DNA of 64,000 nucleotides from Brachycybe producta (GCA_036925085.1 JAUPFP010000012.1:3330460-3394459), one strand, 5' to 3'; shown: positions 1 to 13,000, counted from the first letter of the stretch. A program made the numbers and translations. Notes: a model not told the origin generated them from the sequence alone.

Positions 1-665
1 CGTCAAAGACACCGAAAAGTAAATCAGTTAATCCTCGAAAAAAAGAAACGAAACATTCGTCTTCTACACGTCGAAAAACTGTAAGTAAGACATCGTCATC
101 TGATGACGATGATTCGTCTTCCGATGGAAGTGACGACGGGGGTAAAGAGGATCAGCGACGAATGGTGGAAAGAAAAAGGGTTCAAGAAGACTTGGGAGAA
201 AGAGAAACATATCGTCGGAACGAGGACGTCAGAGATAGGGATTGTACAAACGAAGACGTGTGGGGAGGGAAAAAAAGAGACAGTAGAAAAGAGAACTTTC
301 AAGAAAGGGATAGAAAAAGCAGGAATAACGATGTGCGGGAAAGAGAAAGAGTACATAGAAAGGAGGACCTACGAGAACGGGATCACAGAAACGACGACGT
401 GCGGTGGCGGGAACGAGAGCATAGAAACGAGGACATACGCGAAAGGGAAGGAGAGCGTAGAAGTGATGTACGGGAAAGGGAAGGCGACCGTAGAAATGAT
501 GTGCGGGAAAGGGAAGGCGACCGTAGAAATGATGTGCGGGAAAGGGAAGGAGAGTGTAAGAATGATGTGCGGGAAAGGGAACGCAGGAACGAGGATGCAA
601 GGGAAAGAGATAGAAATCACAGGGATGAGGGAAGTTCTCGCGGTAGACATTCAGATAGAAAGTGA
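1..665 (+). CDS. C-terminal exon of an Arg/Glu/Asp-rich nuclear-type protein (partial)
   Basis: One reading frame is open from position 3 to the TGA ending at 665, about 220 codons, and enters from beyond the left edge. It starts with a basic Ser/Lys stretch, then an acidic Ser/Asp patch (around 99-140), and from about 160 becomes a long run of charged residues with degenerate repeats of the type RNDVREREGERR, several nearly perfect between 430 and 570. Such RE/RD/RS tails are common in splicing factors and other nuclear speckle proteins, but no folded domain is present, so the family cannot be named. The + strand reading is preferred because the frame is open to the window edge and the composition is coherent; the overlapping frames are repeat shadows. 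A perfect donor-like GTAAGT at 80-85 lies inside the frame, so an alternative splice there is possible. The gene runs towards the receptor kinase on the other strand, so the two are convergent. Confidence 0.6.
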   Translation, partial: SKTPKSKSVNPRKKETKHSSSTRRKTVSKTSSSDDDDSSSDGSDDGGKEDQRRMVERKRVQEDLGERETYRRNEDVRDRDCTNEDVWGGKKRDSRKENFQERDRKSRNNDVRERERVHRKEDLRERDHRNDDVRWREREHRNEDIREREGERRSDVREREGDRRNDVREREGDRRNDVREREGECKNDVRERERRNEDARERDRNHRDEGSSRGRHSDRK

Positions 666-997
666 AGGGTTTTGTTTTTTAATATCTTGTATCCGATTAA
701 TCAATTTCTTCATATAATTAAAAGTCGATTGTAAGACTTTGAGCAAAACATATACCCCGATCGTCTGGTTTATAAGTTTCCCTTTATAAACCCAAGGAGA
801 CTTATACTATTGTTACAGTGTACTTTTGTTGTGTACAAGGATTCTGAAAATATATTCACACTCGTATGTAACAGATTTCGGTAACTTGTGCGTGATGAAA
901 TGACTACAAGGTTCATTCAGAAAAGTGATATTCATTTTTTGAAATACAAAAAAAATGAATATATTTCTATTTTTATTGCTATTTTTGAGTAAATTAA
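666..997 (+). other. 3' flank of the left-edge gene; no gene seen
   Basis: AT-rich sequence after the stop codon. The only candidate processing signal is ATTAAA at 717-722, about 50 nt after the stop. No ORF or repeat is recognised up to the TTAA at 994-997 that begins the next element. Confidence 0.35.
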
Positions 998-1598
998 GAG
1001 CCTAGGTACAGCGTTTAGTTCAAAAATTTTCCGAATGTCGGCGCTGCGATCATTTTTGATTGAAAAACGGGTTTTTAATGTTTTTTCTCCAGGTTTGAAG
1101 TCACATAATAATTAATAGAAAAATAATTTCGCGTGCTAAGCTTATAAAATGAAAACATCATGAAACCAATAGATAGATGCACGTGCTAATTTTTATGTGA
1201 TTGTTCTAAGTCGTTTTTAATGGGAGTTCTTCAAATGTTTGGGTGACGGTTTTTTGGTCCTACGTGTAAGTATGTGCGAATTTTTTGTGGTTGTTCTAAA
1301 TCGTTTTAATGAGAGTTCTTCTAACGTTTGTGGGACAGTGTTTTGATTAAATGGGATTTAACATGGGGTTAAAAGCAAACGATTTTGAACCTTGTTTAAA
1401 AATAGAAGGACCTTTTGAAAAATTATTTAAATCGAGCACGTAAAGAACGATACTTTTTATTGCATTTTGCGCTTCACTGTATTTTAATTGAGCGATTGTG
1501 AGGCGATTTCTTGCAGTTTTAGTAACACCATATAAGAACACTCATTTGTCTTCTTGTCGTCTGCTCAAAACAACAAGATGGACGTGTATCTAGGTCTC
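998..1598 (+). mobile_element. TTAA-flanked MITE, family B, copy 1
   Basis: Begins directly after TTAA (994-997) with GAGCCTAGGTACAGC and ends with the inverted form GTGTATCTAGG. It matches copies at 26412, 48398 and 59371. This copy is shorter because the first half of an internal near-duplicate is deleted, and its right-hand TTAA is mutated (CTAAAG). No coding capacity. Confidence 0.75.
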
Positions 1599-1624
1599 TA
1601 AAGCCATTTTCCTGTACTAGATGC

Positions 1625-2180
1625 TAGTGATGTGTGATAGTCAAAACTAAACTATTGATAGCACTTATCAATAGTATTTTACACGACCGATGGATAGTAT
1701 TGATAGTCGCTTCAATATCGATAGTGCTTTCGATAGTTTTCAACTTTTTCCAATTGGTGGAAATATTTGTTTTACAAAACCTACTGAAAACTGAAAAGCC
1801 GTTGTTTTTGAAGATAAATTCTTGTTGATCTGAAAAATGAAAAGAAATGCTTTTGGGGAATTTTTTTTTTTTTGGAAATAATGAAAAGTCATGCCACTCT
1901 GTAAAATGTTAACTTAAAATCTACTGCCTACATTATCATGCCACATTGTCACATTCACAACCTCTCTTAGCAGTCCATAGTATGCTCAATACTCACCAAT
2001 GTCACCATGCACTGCAGTTTAAGAGTACAGACGATGCAAAAGGTGCAGATGGATGCAGGATTCAAGATACATTAATATATGTGATTCTAGGTGTGATTCT
2101 AAACCACTAGATAGTTTGACTATCGATTAGTCGACTATCGCAATAGTATTCCTGTTCATATCGCTATCGGAACATCACTA
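1625..2180 (+). mobile_element. hAT-like MITE with 8-bp target duplication
   Basis: Terminal inverted repeats TAGTGATGTGTGATAGTC and, at the right end, AACATCACTA are flanked by CTAGATGC (1617-1624) and CTAAATGC (2181-2188), an 8-bp duplication with one mismatch. The interior carries many GATAGT/ACTATC repeats in both orientations, typical of sub-terminal transposase-binding repeats. No coding capacity. Confidence 0.75.
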
Positions 2181-2221
2181 CTAAATGCGATTTTATACCA
2201 ATAATAATTTAGTAAGTCAAT

Positions 2222-2602
2222 CGCGAATCTTGAATAATATTTGAGATTCGAAAACTCGAATCTTTACACTTTTTTCGTCTTTCGAATCCTAACCTAAAAA
2301 AACTGTTAAAAACATTGGTAAAATTAGTCTTAACTCTATTAATGTCCAATAGAAGCGTTCACTAACAAAAAACGGCGATTGTTGCAATTTCGGTGGTACC
2401 CGGATAACCAATATCATCACCTTGTGGCGACCCTGAGTGCCACACTTTTTTTATTATTAGTAATTTAATATTTAATATTATTTCATTTATATCTTCTTAA
2501 TGAATAATACAGGATTCTTATATGAGAGATTCGGGAGATTCAAGGGATTCGAGAACCTTTTAGGATTCGGATTCGAGAGAATTTAGGATTCGTCCCACCT
2601 CT
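2222..2602 (-). mobile_element. Dispersed GATTCG-rich MITE, copy 1
   Basis: Matches the copy at 19017-19424 in inverted orientation. Arms rich in GATTCGAAA/GGATTCG; the right end is GATTCGTCCCACCTCTAG. The left terminus is damaged. Probably hAT-like from its terminus (AGAGGTGGGACGAATC), but no duplication was found. Confidence 0.55.
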
Positions 2603-2854
2603 AGTAAATATCATTTAATATCATTATTTAAAAGTTGCAATGCACAATTACAAAATTCACTCAATTTTAAATACATTTTGACTGGTATGTTGCCCTAAAA
2701 GTTTAAATTGCAACATGGTTTCAAATTACACACAATGGTTACATGTAGAGACCTACATTTTGTAAAAAAAAAAAATGATGGCATAGCCGAGCTCTCAAAA
2801 CATTATAGTGAGCCCAACAAAGCAAGCTGGAGAGGACCATGAGGCCCTTTAAAT

Positions 2855-3445
2855 CTAGTACACACCAGGATTCTTTGTTGCGATACAATGTTGCAGGTTT
2901 GAATCGCGTCTATTGCGATTCAGACTCGCAACAATGTTGAAATGTTTCGGGGCTGACTCGCGTCAGTTCAGATTCATGTTTCTTGACTCTCATCAAAATT
3001 GGAAACATTTAAACATTTTTGCAAAACATTTCATAGTGTGGACGCTTTTTAAAACACGAACAAACACTCAAAGAGCTCAGTTTGCTTTTAATTATTAAAG
3101 ACTAGGCTTTTAAAATACTGTTAAACTACTTGAGGACCTTCTCTGTAACTTCACTACTAAATTGTGTTTTGGGGATTTTGAACTCCTGCCCCATCTTCTA
3201 ATTTCAGGGTGAACTGAATGTGTTCTCGGCTGAGAAAAACTTGCCCACCACCGTTTCTGTTTTATTCGCTTCTCTTGATCAATAACAGTGTAAGCACATA
3301 TTGAAAGGGCCACTTCTGCAGGTGATAATGACATGGGTGAAAGCCAGAAAGATGGAGAGAAACACGAGTATAGGTGTGGACACGGAACAATATGTTGCGG
3401 GTCTAATGGCGTCAGTTGCAATTCTGCCCTGCAACAATGAGGCCT
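2855..3445 (+). mobile_element. Foldback element fragment, family D (CTAGTACACACC end)
   Basis: Starts CTAGTACACACCAGGATTC and shares its body with the complete element at 10813-11499, including the AAGAGCTCAGTTTGC segment. The right terminus is missing. It lies between the two convergent genes. Confidence 0.6.
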
Positions 3446-3631
3446 AGGCGGGACCAGTCCATGGGCCCGGCTGGGTTTTTCTAAAAGCCCACTGGGTCCA
3501 TGGGCTGTTTACGTAGGTATCTGTCACATGTATATCCAATGCAAATATTTTTTTTTAAAAGACGAGTTGATAATAATGTACATCATATTTAGTAATGAAT
3601 CTATATACATTTGAGCCAAAAAGCTATGTAC

Positions 3632-3633
<2 letters not shown>

Positions 3634-3662
<29 letters not shown>
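3634..3662. repeat. Homopolymer C29 (G29 on the receptor-kinase sense strand)
   Basis: An uninterrupted run of 29 C, about 30 nt past the receptor-kinase stop codon. In a transcript of that gene it would be a G run able to form a G-quadruplex. Its length may be inexact because homopolymers are prone to sequencing error. Confidence 0.9.
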
Positions 3663-3688
3663 GCCGGTAGGATAATAGTGTCAAATGT

Positions 3689-3694
3689 TTTATT
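3689..3694 (-). terminator. Candidate poly(A) signal AATAAA overlapping the receptor-kinase stop codon
   Basis: On the minus strand the gene ends ...CAT TAA TAA AAC, so AATAAA (3694 to 3689) overlaps two tandem TAA stops. Cleavage 10-30 nt further on would fall just before the poly-G run and leave almost no 3' UTR. No other AATAAA is seen close by. Confidence 0.4.
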
Positions 3695-4049
3695 AATGAG
3701 TGTTTGCTGAGCGAGGGACGAGGTAATTTTGATGATCTACCACCTCGTTGGTGGTGGTTGTGTTTGCAGTCGTTTGATTTCCGTATCGCGGGTTCGAGGT
3801 TGTCCACATAGGGTCACTTGTAACCGGGACCTCGTTATCGTAAGTATTGTTTGCACGCTCTGTTGGCTCCAGTTGAATTGTGGTTTCTTTTTGAAATGTA
3901 CAGTGAGAGTGAAGAAATGCGTTGATTTCTTGAAATTTGATGCGATCGTATGGATTCGATTCCCAACACTTTTCCATTAATTCGGCCACGTATTGAGGAC
4001 AATCTTCAGGTGCTACAAGTAACGTTCTTTGCCGAATTAACTTAACAAC
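3693..4049 (-). CDS. Receptor kinase last exon: end of kinase C-lobe and tail
   Basis: Acceptor TTTACAG at 4050-4056; phase 0; ends in tandem TAA TAA. Residues 438-555. The first 50 residues contain the C-lobe motif CW followed by an Arg ([10 protein letters not shown]). The tail carries YDNE and YGNQ (Y-x-N, the Grb2-SH2 type) and NYLVP close to the C-terminus. These docking assignments are inferred from motif knowledge. Confidence 0.85.
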   Translation of the reverse strand, partial: VVKLIRQRTLLVAPEDCPQYVAELMEKCWESNPYDRIKFQEINAFLHSHCTFQKETTIQLEPTERANNTYDNEVPVTSDPMWTTSNPRYGNQTTANTTTTNEVVDHQNYLVPRSANTH

Positions 4050-7000
4050 CTGTAAATAAGGAATCGATATGAGTATTACTTTTCGTGTTCATCATCAATT
4101 GTGCATGATAAGTCACTTAACTCCCTGTATCAGTGCCTCAAGTGATAAACTGCGTTAAATCATCAAATTTAAATTTTATGGGGGAATCATTCAAAACTTT
4201 TTCTCTTCATTGAAAAGACTTAACATAGTATGCCACCGTCTAGCGGCAGATGTGTAAAACTGTGAACTTAACACGGTTTACCACTGATAGAACTTTCCAA
4301 GCTAATTCATAAGATGTAAAAATCTTGTATATTAAAAAAAAATGTGACTTAACACTGTTTACTTCTGAAGCACTCATTTTAAAATTGTCGTATGTTTTTT
4401 TATACTTATTATTAACCCATTCAAATGTCATAACTTGTGCACAGCATTACGAGGCTCCATCACAAAATTACTTCGAAAAATCTCCGCAAAGAGCGCTAGC
4501 ATCGTTTTTCTATTGAGCCCATAGACCCAATCTTAAAGAAAAAAATGTTAATTTTTAAAATACACAGGTCGCAGCAATATGTTTATTTTTTATATTTAAA
4601 GTTGTCAAATTTTCAAAGTGCAATGTGCACCTTGGTAACGAAAAATTGGTAAGTGGGGTTATATTTTTAAAAACTATTATTTCAAAGTCGCGAATTATCT
4701 AACTCTTATGTTAAACTCTATTGAGTATGTGCTCGTAAGCAAAAAAACATCCATTAAAATGCTCGTAAAAAAATAAGTAAAAATAATTTTAAAAAACCAG
4801 AAAAAAATAAGCACGTGCGCAAATGTGTTGGCGTCACTGTGGTTTAATTGAGGTTTTTTAACATTATTTTTAGGTGTTTTTATGAGCATTTTAATGGATG
4901 TTTTTTTTTTTCTTATATGAGCGGACTCAATGGAATTTAACATAGGAGATAATAATTCACGATTTTGAAATAGTTTTTAAAAATATAACTGCACTTAACA
5001 ATTTTTTTGTCATTCTATCACTCGATCAACATATAATTAAGGTGCACATTGCACGTTGAAAACTTAATATTGGAACAACTATAAATATGAAAAATAAACA
5101 TATTACCACCGCGACTGTGTATTTTAAAAATCAACATTTTCTGTTTTAACATTAGGTCTATGGGTTCAACGATGCTAGCGCTCTTTGCGGAGATTCTTCG
5201 AAGTATTTTTGTGATGTAGCCTCTTAACATAATCTTCTACCATTCTAGTTATATATATATAATATCCCAGGTCTGTGTGTGTGTATGTGGAGTAACAAAA
5301 ACCATTGAAGCACGTCGGAATTTATATAAATTTGAATAAATGAACCGTTTTTTTTCTCAAGGTCAACAATATGTTGAACTCTTCCTTTGGAAAGTGTAGA
5401 AGGGGGGGGAGAGAAAGAAAAGTGGGAGGGGGTGAGGGGAAAATTTTGGAAAGTGTAGAAGGGGGAGCGAGAGAGAAAAGTGGGAGGGGGTGAAGGGAAA
5501 AGGTTGGAAAGTGTAGAAGGGGAGAGAGAGAAAAGTGGGAGGGGGTGACTTGAAATTGAAATGAAAGGAGTAAAAAAAGGAAAAAACGACGCGAATGCGC
5601 ACAATTGCCTGTGAATTTTGCTCCCGTCATTTATGACGGGTTACCCCAATAGTTTTTAATACAATCGGAATTTGAAATGTTTTCCGGTTTGTTTCATTTG
5701 ATACAGTTGGAAATCAAGAAAAACTTATAAGCATTTTGGAACCAATACATGCTTTATTTATTTGTAGTCATGTTGCAATTGTTTTACCTCCTCATTTGTA
5801 TGTCCATAATAAGGTTGCTTTCCATACGCAAATATCTCCCAGAGTACAATACCATAAGACCAAATGTCCGATTCCAAGGTAAACTTTCCGTACATGACAC
5901 TTTCGGGTGCCATCCAGCGTATGGGTAGCATACGTGATCCACCAATCTGTCGTGGAAAATAAAAGTTATGTGCCGTATGCACCGCGTAGCTAAAGTTATA
6001 CCGAAAACATCCTACCTTGTAATAGTCACACGTGTAAATGTCACGAGACATTCCGAAATCAGATATTTTGACTGCCAAATCTTTGCCGACGAGGCAATTT
6101 CTGGTAGCCAAATCGCGATGAACGAAATGCTGCGAACTCAGGTACTCCATTCCTCTGGCAACTTGAGATGCCAACCATGGTAAATCATCCTATATAGAAG
6201 AAGTTAATGAGAAACGTAATTTTACGAACAACAAATGTAGGCCTACTTGTAAAGCTGATGTGGGCCGAAACGTAATGTGAAATAAGTATTTTTTTGTCTT
6301 AAGAGGTTATACATCACAAAATTACGTATCTCATTTGCATTGAATGTGATGTAAATGAACGCTGTTTACAAAATGATAGGGAGGGGAGAGCGAGGCTAGT
6401 TGGTACACTTTTCAGACTACATTTTTTTGAGAAGCAGTAAGAATTACGTATTTTTACGAGCATTTTAATTGATGTGTTTTTTCTTATTTAGGTGTACTCA
6501 ATGGAGTTTAAAATCAAATGATTTTTATAAAAAATTGCTAATTTAAATGACTTTTAAAAAAATTGAAATACAGTTTATGATTATTTTTAATTTTGTTGAT
6601 TTACTTCTAAATGAAAGGTAATCAGTATGACAGAATGAAAGCACTTTTTCATTAGGGATCTAGTGATGCAAACTCATCCAACCAACAGTCAGCTTTCACA
6701 GTCACAAATTAAAATGAGGTGAGGAATATATTTTAGTTCAAAATATTTTATTTTCTCACACTGAAAATTGATTAAAAATAAAGAAAAAATCATCACTCTT
6801 GGCTTCTTCTTGCTCATAAATTATAACGTAAACAAACACAAATGACTTTTTCACATCTCATGTTTTTACTCTACAGTAGGTCCAAGGCATTGTATTGGGA
6901 TTTTGGAAATTTAAAGTAAACTATAACTATAAACCCCCTACTTTATTAATAGGCAATAAGAGAAACACTAAATAATTATTTACAGGGCCAATTATAATTG

Positions 7001-10000
7001 GCCCTGTTTTGCTAGCTAGTAACTACATTCACTGGGTATCTGTGATTATTTGGTCAGTGTTGCTACTATTGAGCAATATTCTGCAGTCAGTACTTGACTG
7101 AAATCATAGTTTGTAAACGAAAATTATAAAGGAAACGTGATACTAAAGTAGCATGCAGAGGAAAAACTTTTCTAATAATGTTATCTATACAGGCAGATGT
7201 TCAATTTACGTACCGCTGTTATTTTACATGGTGTTTGAGAAACACTCCACAAATGAGGGCTGTTTCCTCTTAAAAGTTCAGCTAAATCACCATATTCCAT
7301 GTACTCGAAGACCATCCATGGTGTTGAACCATTTTCTGAAGAAGAAAAAAAAAAGCAAACTTAATATTCACATTGGTTCTGAGCCTAGATACTCCAGAAT
7401 TGCACGTGCCAGAGTAAATCAAATTGGTTCTAGCAACCAAGCAGTTCGAAATATTGCGCGATTACCGTAAGAGGCTACATTACAAAATTACTTCGAAAAA
7501 TCTCCGCAAAGATCGCTAGCATCATTGTTCTATTGCGTCCCATAGACCCAATGTTAAAAAAATGTTAATTTTTAAAAAACACAGTTACGGCAATATATAT
7601 TAATATTATATATATGCTGATCGAGTGATAGAATGACAAAAAATTGGTAAGTGCGGTTCTATTTTTAAAAACTATTTCAAAATCGCGAATTTCTAACGTT
7701 TAGTTAAACTCCATTGAGTATGCCCAAATAAGAAAAAACAACATCCATTAAAATGCTCGTAAAACTACTTATAAATAATTTTTAAAAAACCCAGAAAGAG
7801 CCAGTGTTGGCTTCACTGTGGTTTAAATGTAGTTTTTAAAATTATTTTTACGTATTTTTACAAGCATTTTAATGAATGTTTTTCTTGCTTACGAGCCCGT
7901 ACTCAATGGGGTTTAACATGAGTTAGAAATTCGCGATTTTGAAATAGTTTTTTTAAAAATAGAACCGCACTTACCAAATTTTTGTCATTCTATCACTCGA
8001 TCAGTATATATTTAAGGTGCACTTTGCACTTTGATAACTTAATATTGAACAACTTTAAATACGAAAAATAAACATATTGCCGCGACGGTGTATTTTAAAA
8101 AAACAACGTTTTTTTCTTTAACATTGGGGTCTATGAGACTGAATAGAAAAACGATGCTAGCGCTCTTTGCGGAGATTTTTCGAAGTAATTTTGTTATGTA
8201 GCCTCTCGATGGCTAATCCGGCCCTAAAATTCATCATTTCTTACATACCAATGACTACAACTCCTAATAAACCCAAGATGTTCAAATGATTAAAACTGCT
8301 CATGATTTCGACTTCTCTAAGGAAATCAACTTGAGTTTCGTTTGTTGAATTATCTTTGAGTATTTTGACAGCAACTTCGCAGATTTCATTTTCGGTCTTG
8401 TGAAATAAACCTTGATAAAGATGACAAACATGAAATAAGAAAAAATATTAATATTTCCAAATGTTTTTTTTTTAAATCTTGAATATACTGGATAGCTAGC
8501 TAGCTGTATCTTTTACAAAAAGAAGAAATCAATATGACTTTTTACCTTTGAAAACTTTTCCAAAACATCCTTCTCCGATGATATCAAGAAAAACTAATTT
8601 CTCTCCGGAGATCTCGAGATGTAAGAGAGATTTGAGCAAAGCTATTTCTGGTGGAGTCGCGTAATAATTAGGGTTGGCTGTAAATTGTTGACTTCCCAAA
8701 ATTGCAGACTTTCTTAGTGCCTGAAATTAAATTAACCCAGTCTTCATTTGGTAGAGAAAATGAAAAAGTTTGCAATAACATCAAGTTATCCACATGTTCC
8801 AAATGCCAAAATCAGTTCCGAATTGAAAATTTTTAGTTTTCTGTTTTATTAGTATTTACCAGTAAGCCTCGAACACAGTATATTAACTTTTTCCAAAGGG
8901 ATATGGACATTATACCCAAAGACACTTGCCCTACGGACACTTGCCCTAAAACCATTTGCCATAAAGAGACATTTTCTCTAAAGATACTTGCCCTAAAGGG
9001 ACATTTGCCCTAAAACCATTTTTTCTTCTCTCTTTTCATACGGTTTAGTGTCTTTCGGTGGACTATGTTAAATAGGTTCTGCACGCCGGAGGTGCGTAAA
9101 AAACGCCAAATGACATAAATTTACACAACTGATAAGGACAATTGTCCCTTTAGGGCAAATGGTTTTATGGCAAATGTAATTTTAGGGCGAATGGTTTTAT
9201 GGCAGATGTCCTTTTAAGGCAAATGTTCCTTTAGGGCAAATGTCCTTTTAGGGAAAATGTTTCTTTAGGGCAAATGGTTTTAGGGCAAGTGCCCATAGGG
9301 CAAATGTCCCTTTAGGGCAAGTGTCTCACACCTCCTTTCCAAAGGCTTCTTATGGAAAGAATGTATAACAAAAGCAGTAAGCAAAACCAATCAAAGCGGT
9401 TGTGTTTCGTACAGCGTACTTTGAAGTATTGCAAAGAAAAGGTAAACTAGGTCTGTTATTTTACTCTTGTCAGACCCGCTATTAGAATATTGTTGATTTA
9501 ATTTTGAATCCTTTTCGAGTTTGATCTAATATACGTAATAGAAAACAAACAGCTTAGGGTGGCAAGATTTGTTAAAGGTAAATACATTTATTCTGACAGT
9601 GTAATCCTCATGCTGGGTGAACTCCAATAGTAATCAGCTCACTTGCAGACTGTACAGCCGAACAAAGCCTTGAAAGCTTGCTAGCTTCAAAGAACAGAGC
9701 ATTGTTAGATTTAATTCTTACTAGAAATCCCTCGAGAAACCCCCCCCCCCCCCGTAAAAATAAACGTGGGCCATCCAATGCTTATTAAAGAAATAAAAGC
9801 TAGAACTGATGCATATTCGTGGTCTTTCTTTACAAATGTATTTAGATAATGGATTATGGAATTCTCTTCCAGCACATAGTTCTGTTTTAGGACGAATTCA
9901 ATTTGACGATGATGTCTAAACCTTGTCTAATGACAACTACTTATGATCGGGAGAAATTCCCCTGCCACAGGATTCTCGAGCTGATTGCAGGTGTACTGAG

Positions 10001-13000
10001 GTTGTATTGAATTGAATCAACATCAGTACCAATTGTTGACGTCTGACAACCATGAATTTTTAAATTTTGGAAACTTGCTTTTTTTTTTTGCTTTATTCGG
10101 CTGAGTTTTACCCATTTATGGATTGTTTCCTTACTTCTAAGTGTAAATATTTTTTTTTTCATGTTTATGAAGAGAAAAAACATTTACATAAATATGAAGA
10201 TAACTAGAAAAGTAGGCCTATATGAAAAATCGTGAAACTTCACTCAGTTTTTTTTTCCATGAACATAAAATAAAATATACATACTTAGAATAATAAAAAC
10301 AATACATAAATGTGCTAATCACAGCTGACTAAAAGAAAGAAAAAAAGTTTCAAAATTCATATTTACAAACTCTTATAGTCATATATTCAAAAAGTAATAC
10401 ATGTAGGTGATTTTGAAAATACAAACCTTATTGTAAAATCGACAAATTAATTATTTTGACTCAATAAAAAAAAACTGTGATAATACATCGAAATTCCCAT
10501 AGACCGTCATGATAATTGTTATATGCAGGTGGTAGGCCAACGAATTCGTCGGCTGCCATTTGTTGGCCTAGTGTGTCCGACGGGCGTTTGGATCCAGCAC
10601 AAGAAATTCGTTTGCCCCGCCCTTTTATGAGCGACGTCAGACCAAAATATCAACCAATTAGAAATTGCCGTCGCTCATACAAAGGTGGGGCGTGTGACAT
10701 CAAACCAAGTAACAAACCAATTAGAAACTGCAGTTCCTTCTAAAAAAGGCGGGGCAAACGAATTTCTTGTGCTGAATCCAACCGACTGTGTATGTGTGTA
10801 CGCACCTTTAAGCCTAGTACACACCTGGATTCTTTGCTACGATATATTGTTGTGGGGCTGCTCCTATTCAATGTTGCGGGGCAGAATCACAACTGACGCG
10901 ATTCAGACCCGCAACATTGTTCCGTGTCCACATCTACACTCAAGTTTTTTTTTCCTCCTTCTTGCTTTTCACTATGTAAATATCACCAGCGAAAGCGGCC
11001 CTTGCAATATGGGCCTACATGGTGATTCATAAAGAGGGCCAAATAAAGCAGAAACGGTGGTGGGCAGACAAGCTCTTCTCAGCTGAGAGCACATTCGGGT
11101 TACTTTAATTGGACACCCTGAAATTGAAAGATGGGGGCAGGATTTCTAAATTTCATTTTTATTATTTGTCTTTGTAGTCAAATTATACAGACACAATTTA
11201 TACAGAAGGCCCTCAATTAGTGTAACAGTATTTTCGGTGGTCCACGTCTTTTTTAAGTCTAGTATACTAGACTTAAACCAAGACTCAAAGGGCTCAGTTT
11301 GCTTTTAATTATTAAAGACGTGTTTAATAATTAAAAGCAAACTGAGCCCTTTGAAAATGTGTTCATGTTTCAAAAGACGCGTCCACACTATAAAATGTTT
11401 CTTCAAATTTAGATATGGGGCCCAAGAAACATGAATCTGAGCTGACGCGATTCAGCCCCGAAACAATGTATCGCAACAAAGAATCCAGGTGTGTACTAGC
11501 CAATACACCATTATTCTAAACGCCTCAAAGAATGTCATATCGATGTCATGATAGGCAATTAGAAAACGGGATGAACAGAAGTTGGCTCCGCCCCTTTTTA
11601 TGACGAACGGCAACTTCTAATTGATTTGTTGTGTGGTTCGACGTTGAAAAGGGCGGAGCATGTGACGTCAGACTATATAACCAACCAATTAGAAGTTGCC
11701 GTTTGTCATAAAAAGGGCGGAGCCAACTTCTGTTCATCCCGTTTTCGAATTACCTGTGATGTCATGTGGCTTTCACAAGATATTAATATTTTGCATGCAA
11801 TGGAATTTTTACATTCCTATTTGTTGATGTTTGGTAGATGAAAATCATGTTTTTGGCTCAACCTGACGGGAGCAAAGTTCACAGGCAATTGTGCACATGC
11901 GCGTCGTTTGTTCCTTTTTTTACTCCTTTCATTTCAATTTCAGTCACCCCCTCCCACTTTTCTCTCTCTCTCCCTCCCCCACTTCTACACTTTCCAAAGG
12001 AAGAGTTCAACATATAGTTGACCTCGAGAAAAAAAAAAACGGTATTCAAATTTATATTAATTCCGACGTTACACACACACAGACCTGGGATATTATATAT
12101 ATAATAATGTTAAGCTGAATTATCTAATTCGAATAGATATTTTCTGCTTGTTGTAGCTGACAAGCTGTAATGACATATCATCACCACGTGATAAGCTTAT
12201 CAACCAACAGGAATTTAAAAACGGAATTGCATGCAAATAATGTTTTTTTATGAAGGCCACGTGACGTGTTAACCTTGTGACGTGTTAAAATTAAATTATT
12301 TGAGGTGCTTGTAACTTATTTTATGTGAAATTTAAAAGAAAAAGCTGAGATGTTTTATTGTAGCTGAAGAGGACTGAGCGTAATAGCTGAAAAGCTTTAC
12401 AGTGAACAACTAAGCTTCGAAGTAAAACTATTTTATTTTCAGCGCGCGCGCGCCACTAAATCCACTTTTAATTCAAAGTTATACAAAGAACGGAAATAGC
12501 TGATGAAAATCCGTTGTTTTAAATTAACAAACTTGTCACCTATATAATTTTTAAGTTTTAACCTAAACGTGTTCATCTTCAACTCATATATGTTAAGGCA
12601 TAAATCGAAAAGTGACAAGTACAGATGACAATCACTTTTCATCTTCAGCTACAAGCTCTGCAGAATGTTTGTCTTCAGCTCACAATTAAAACAGCACTGT
12701 ATATCAACTTATCAACAAGTTCTATGGTTTATTAGTTGTGGCCGTAGAGAGGTAAGTTACAATTACAAACAGTACTCTGCTAGCAGCCAAATAGGCCTAT
12801 GGCAGAGGGACATATGCAGCATTAAGCATTGTCAAGCACATATATAAAAAAACAAAATGAATATACAATTGTCAATCCCACAAAACAAAATTATCCACAA
12901 TTCACCACTTCCTCAGGAAGAAGAGTTCCATTGTCTTATAACTCTAGGGAAAAAAAGACCAATAATATGAATCTGTCCTAGCAAAAATATCTCTAATTTT

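Noticed and set aside
103..717. 204-codon ORF in another frame of the left-edge gene
   Set aside because: The frame beginning at position 3 is open to the window edge and has the coherent RE/RD composition; this one is a repeat shadow.
9740..9754. C homopolymers (also at 43850 and 45489) as assembly gaps
   Set aside because: They sit inside continuous repeat copies or between recognisable sequences, so they are probably genuine homopolymers, though the length may be wrong.
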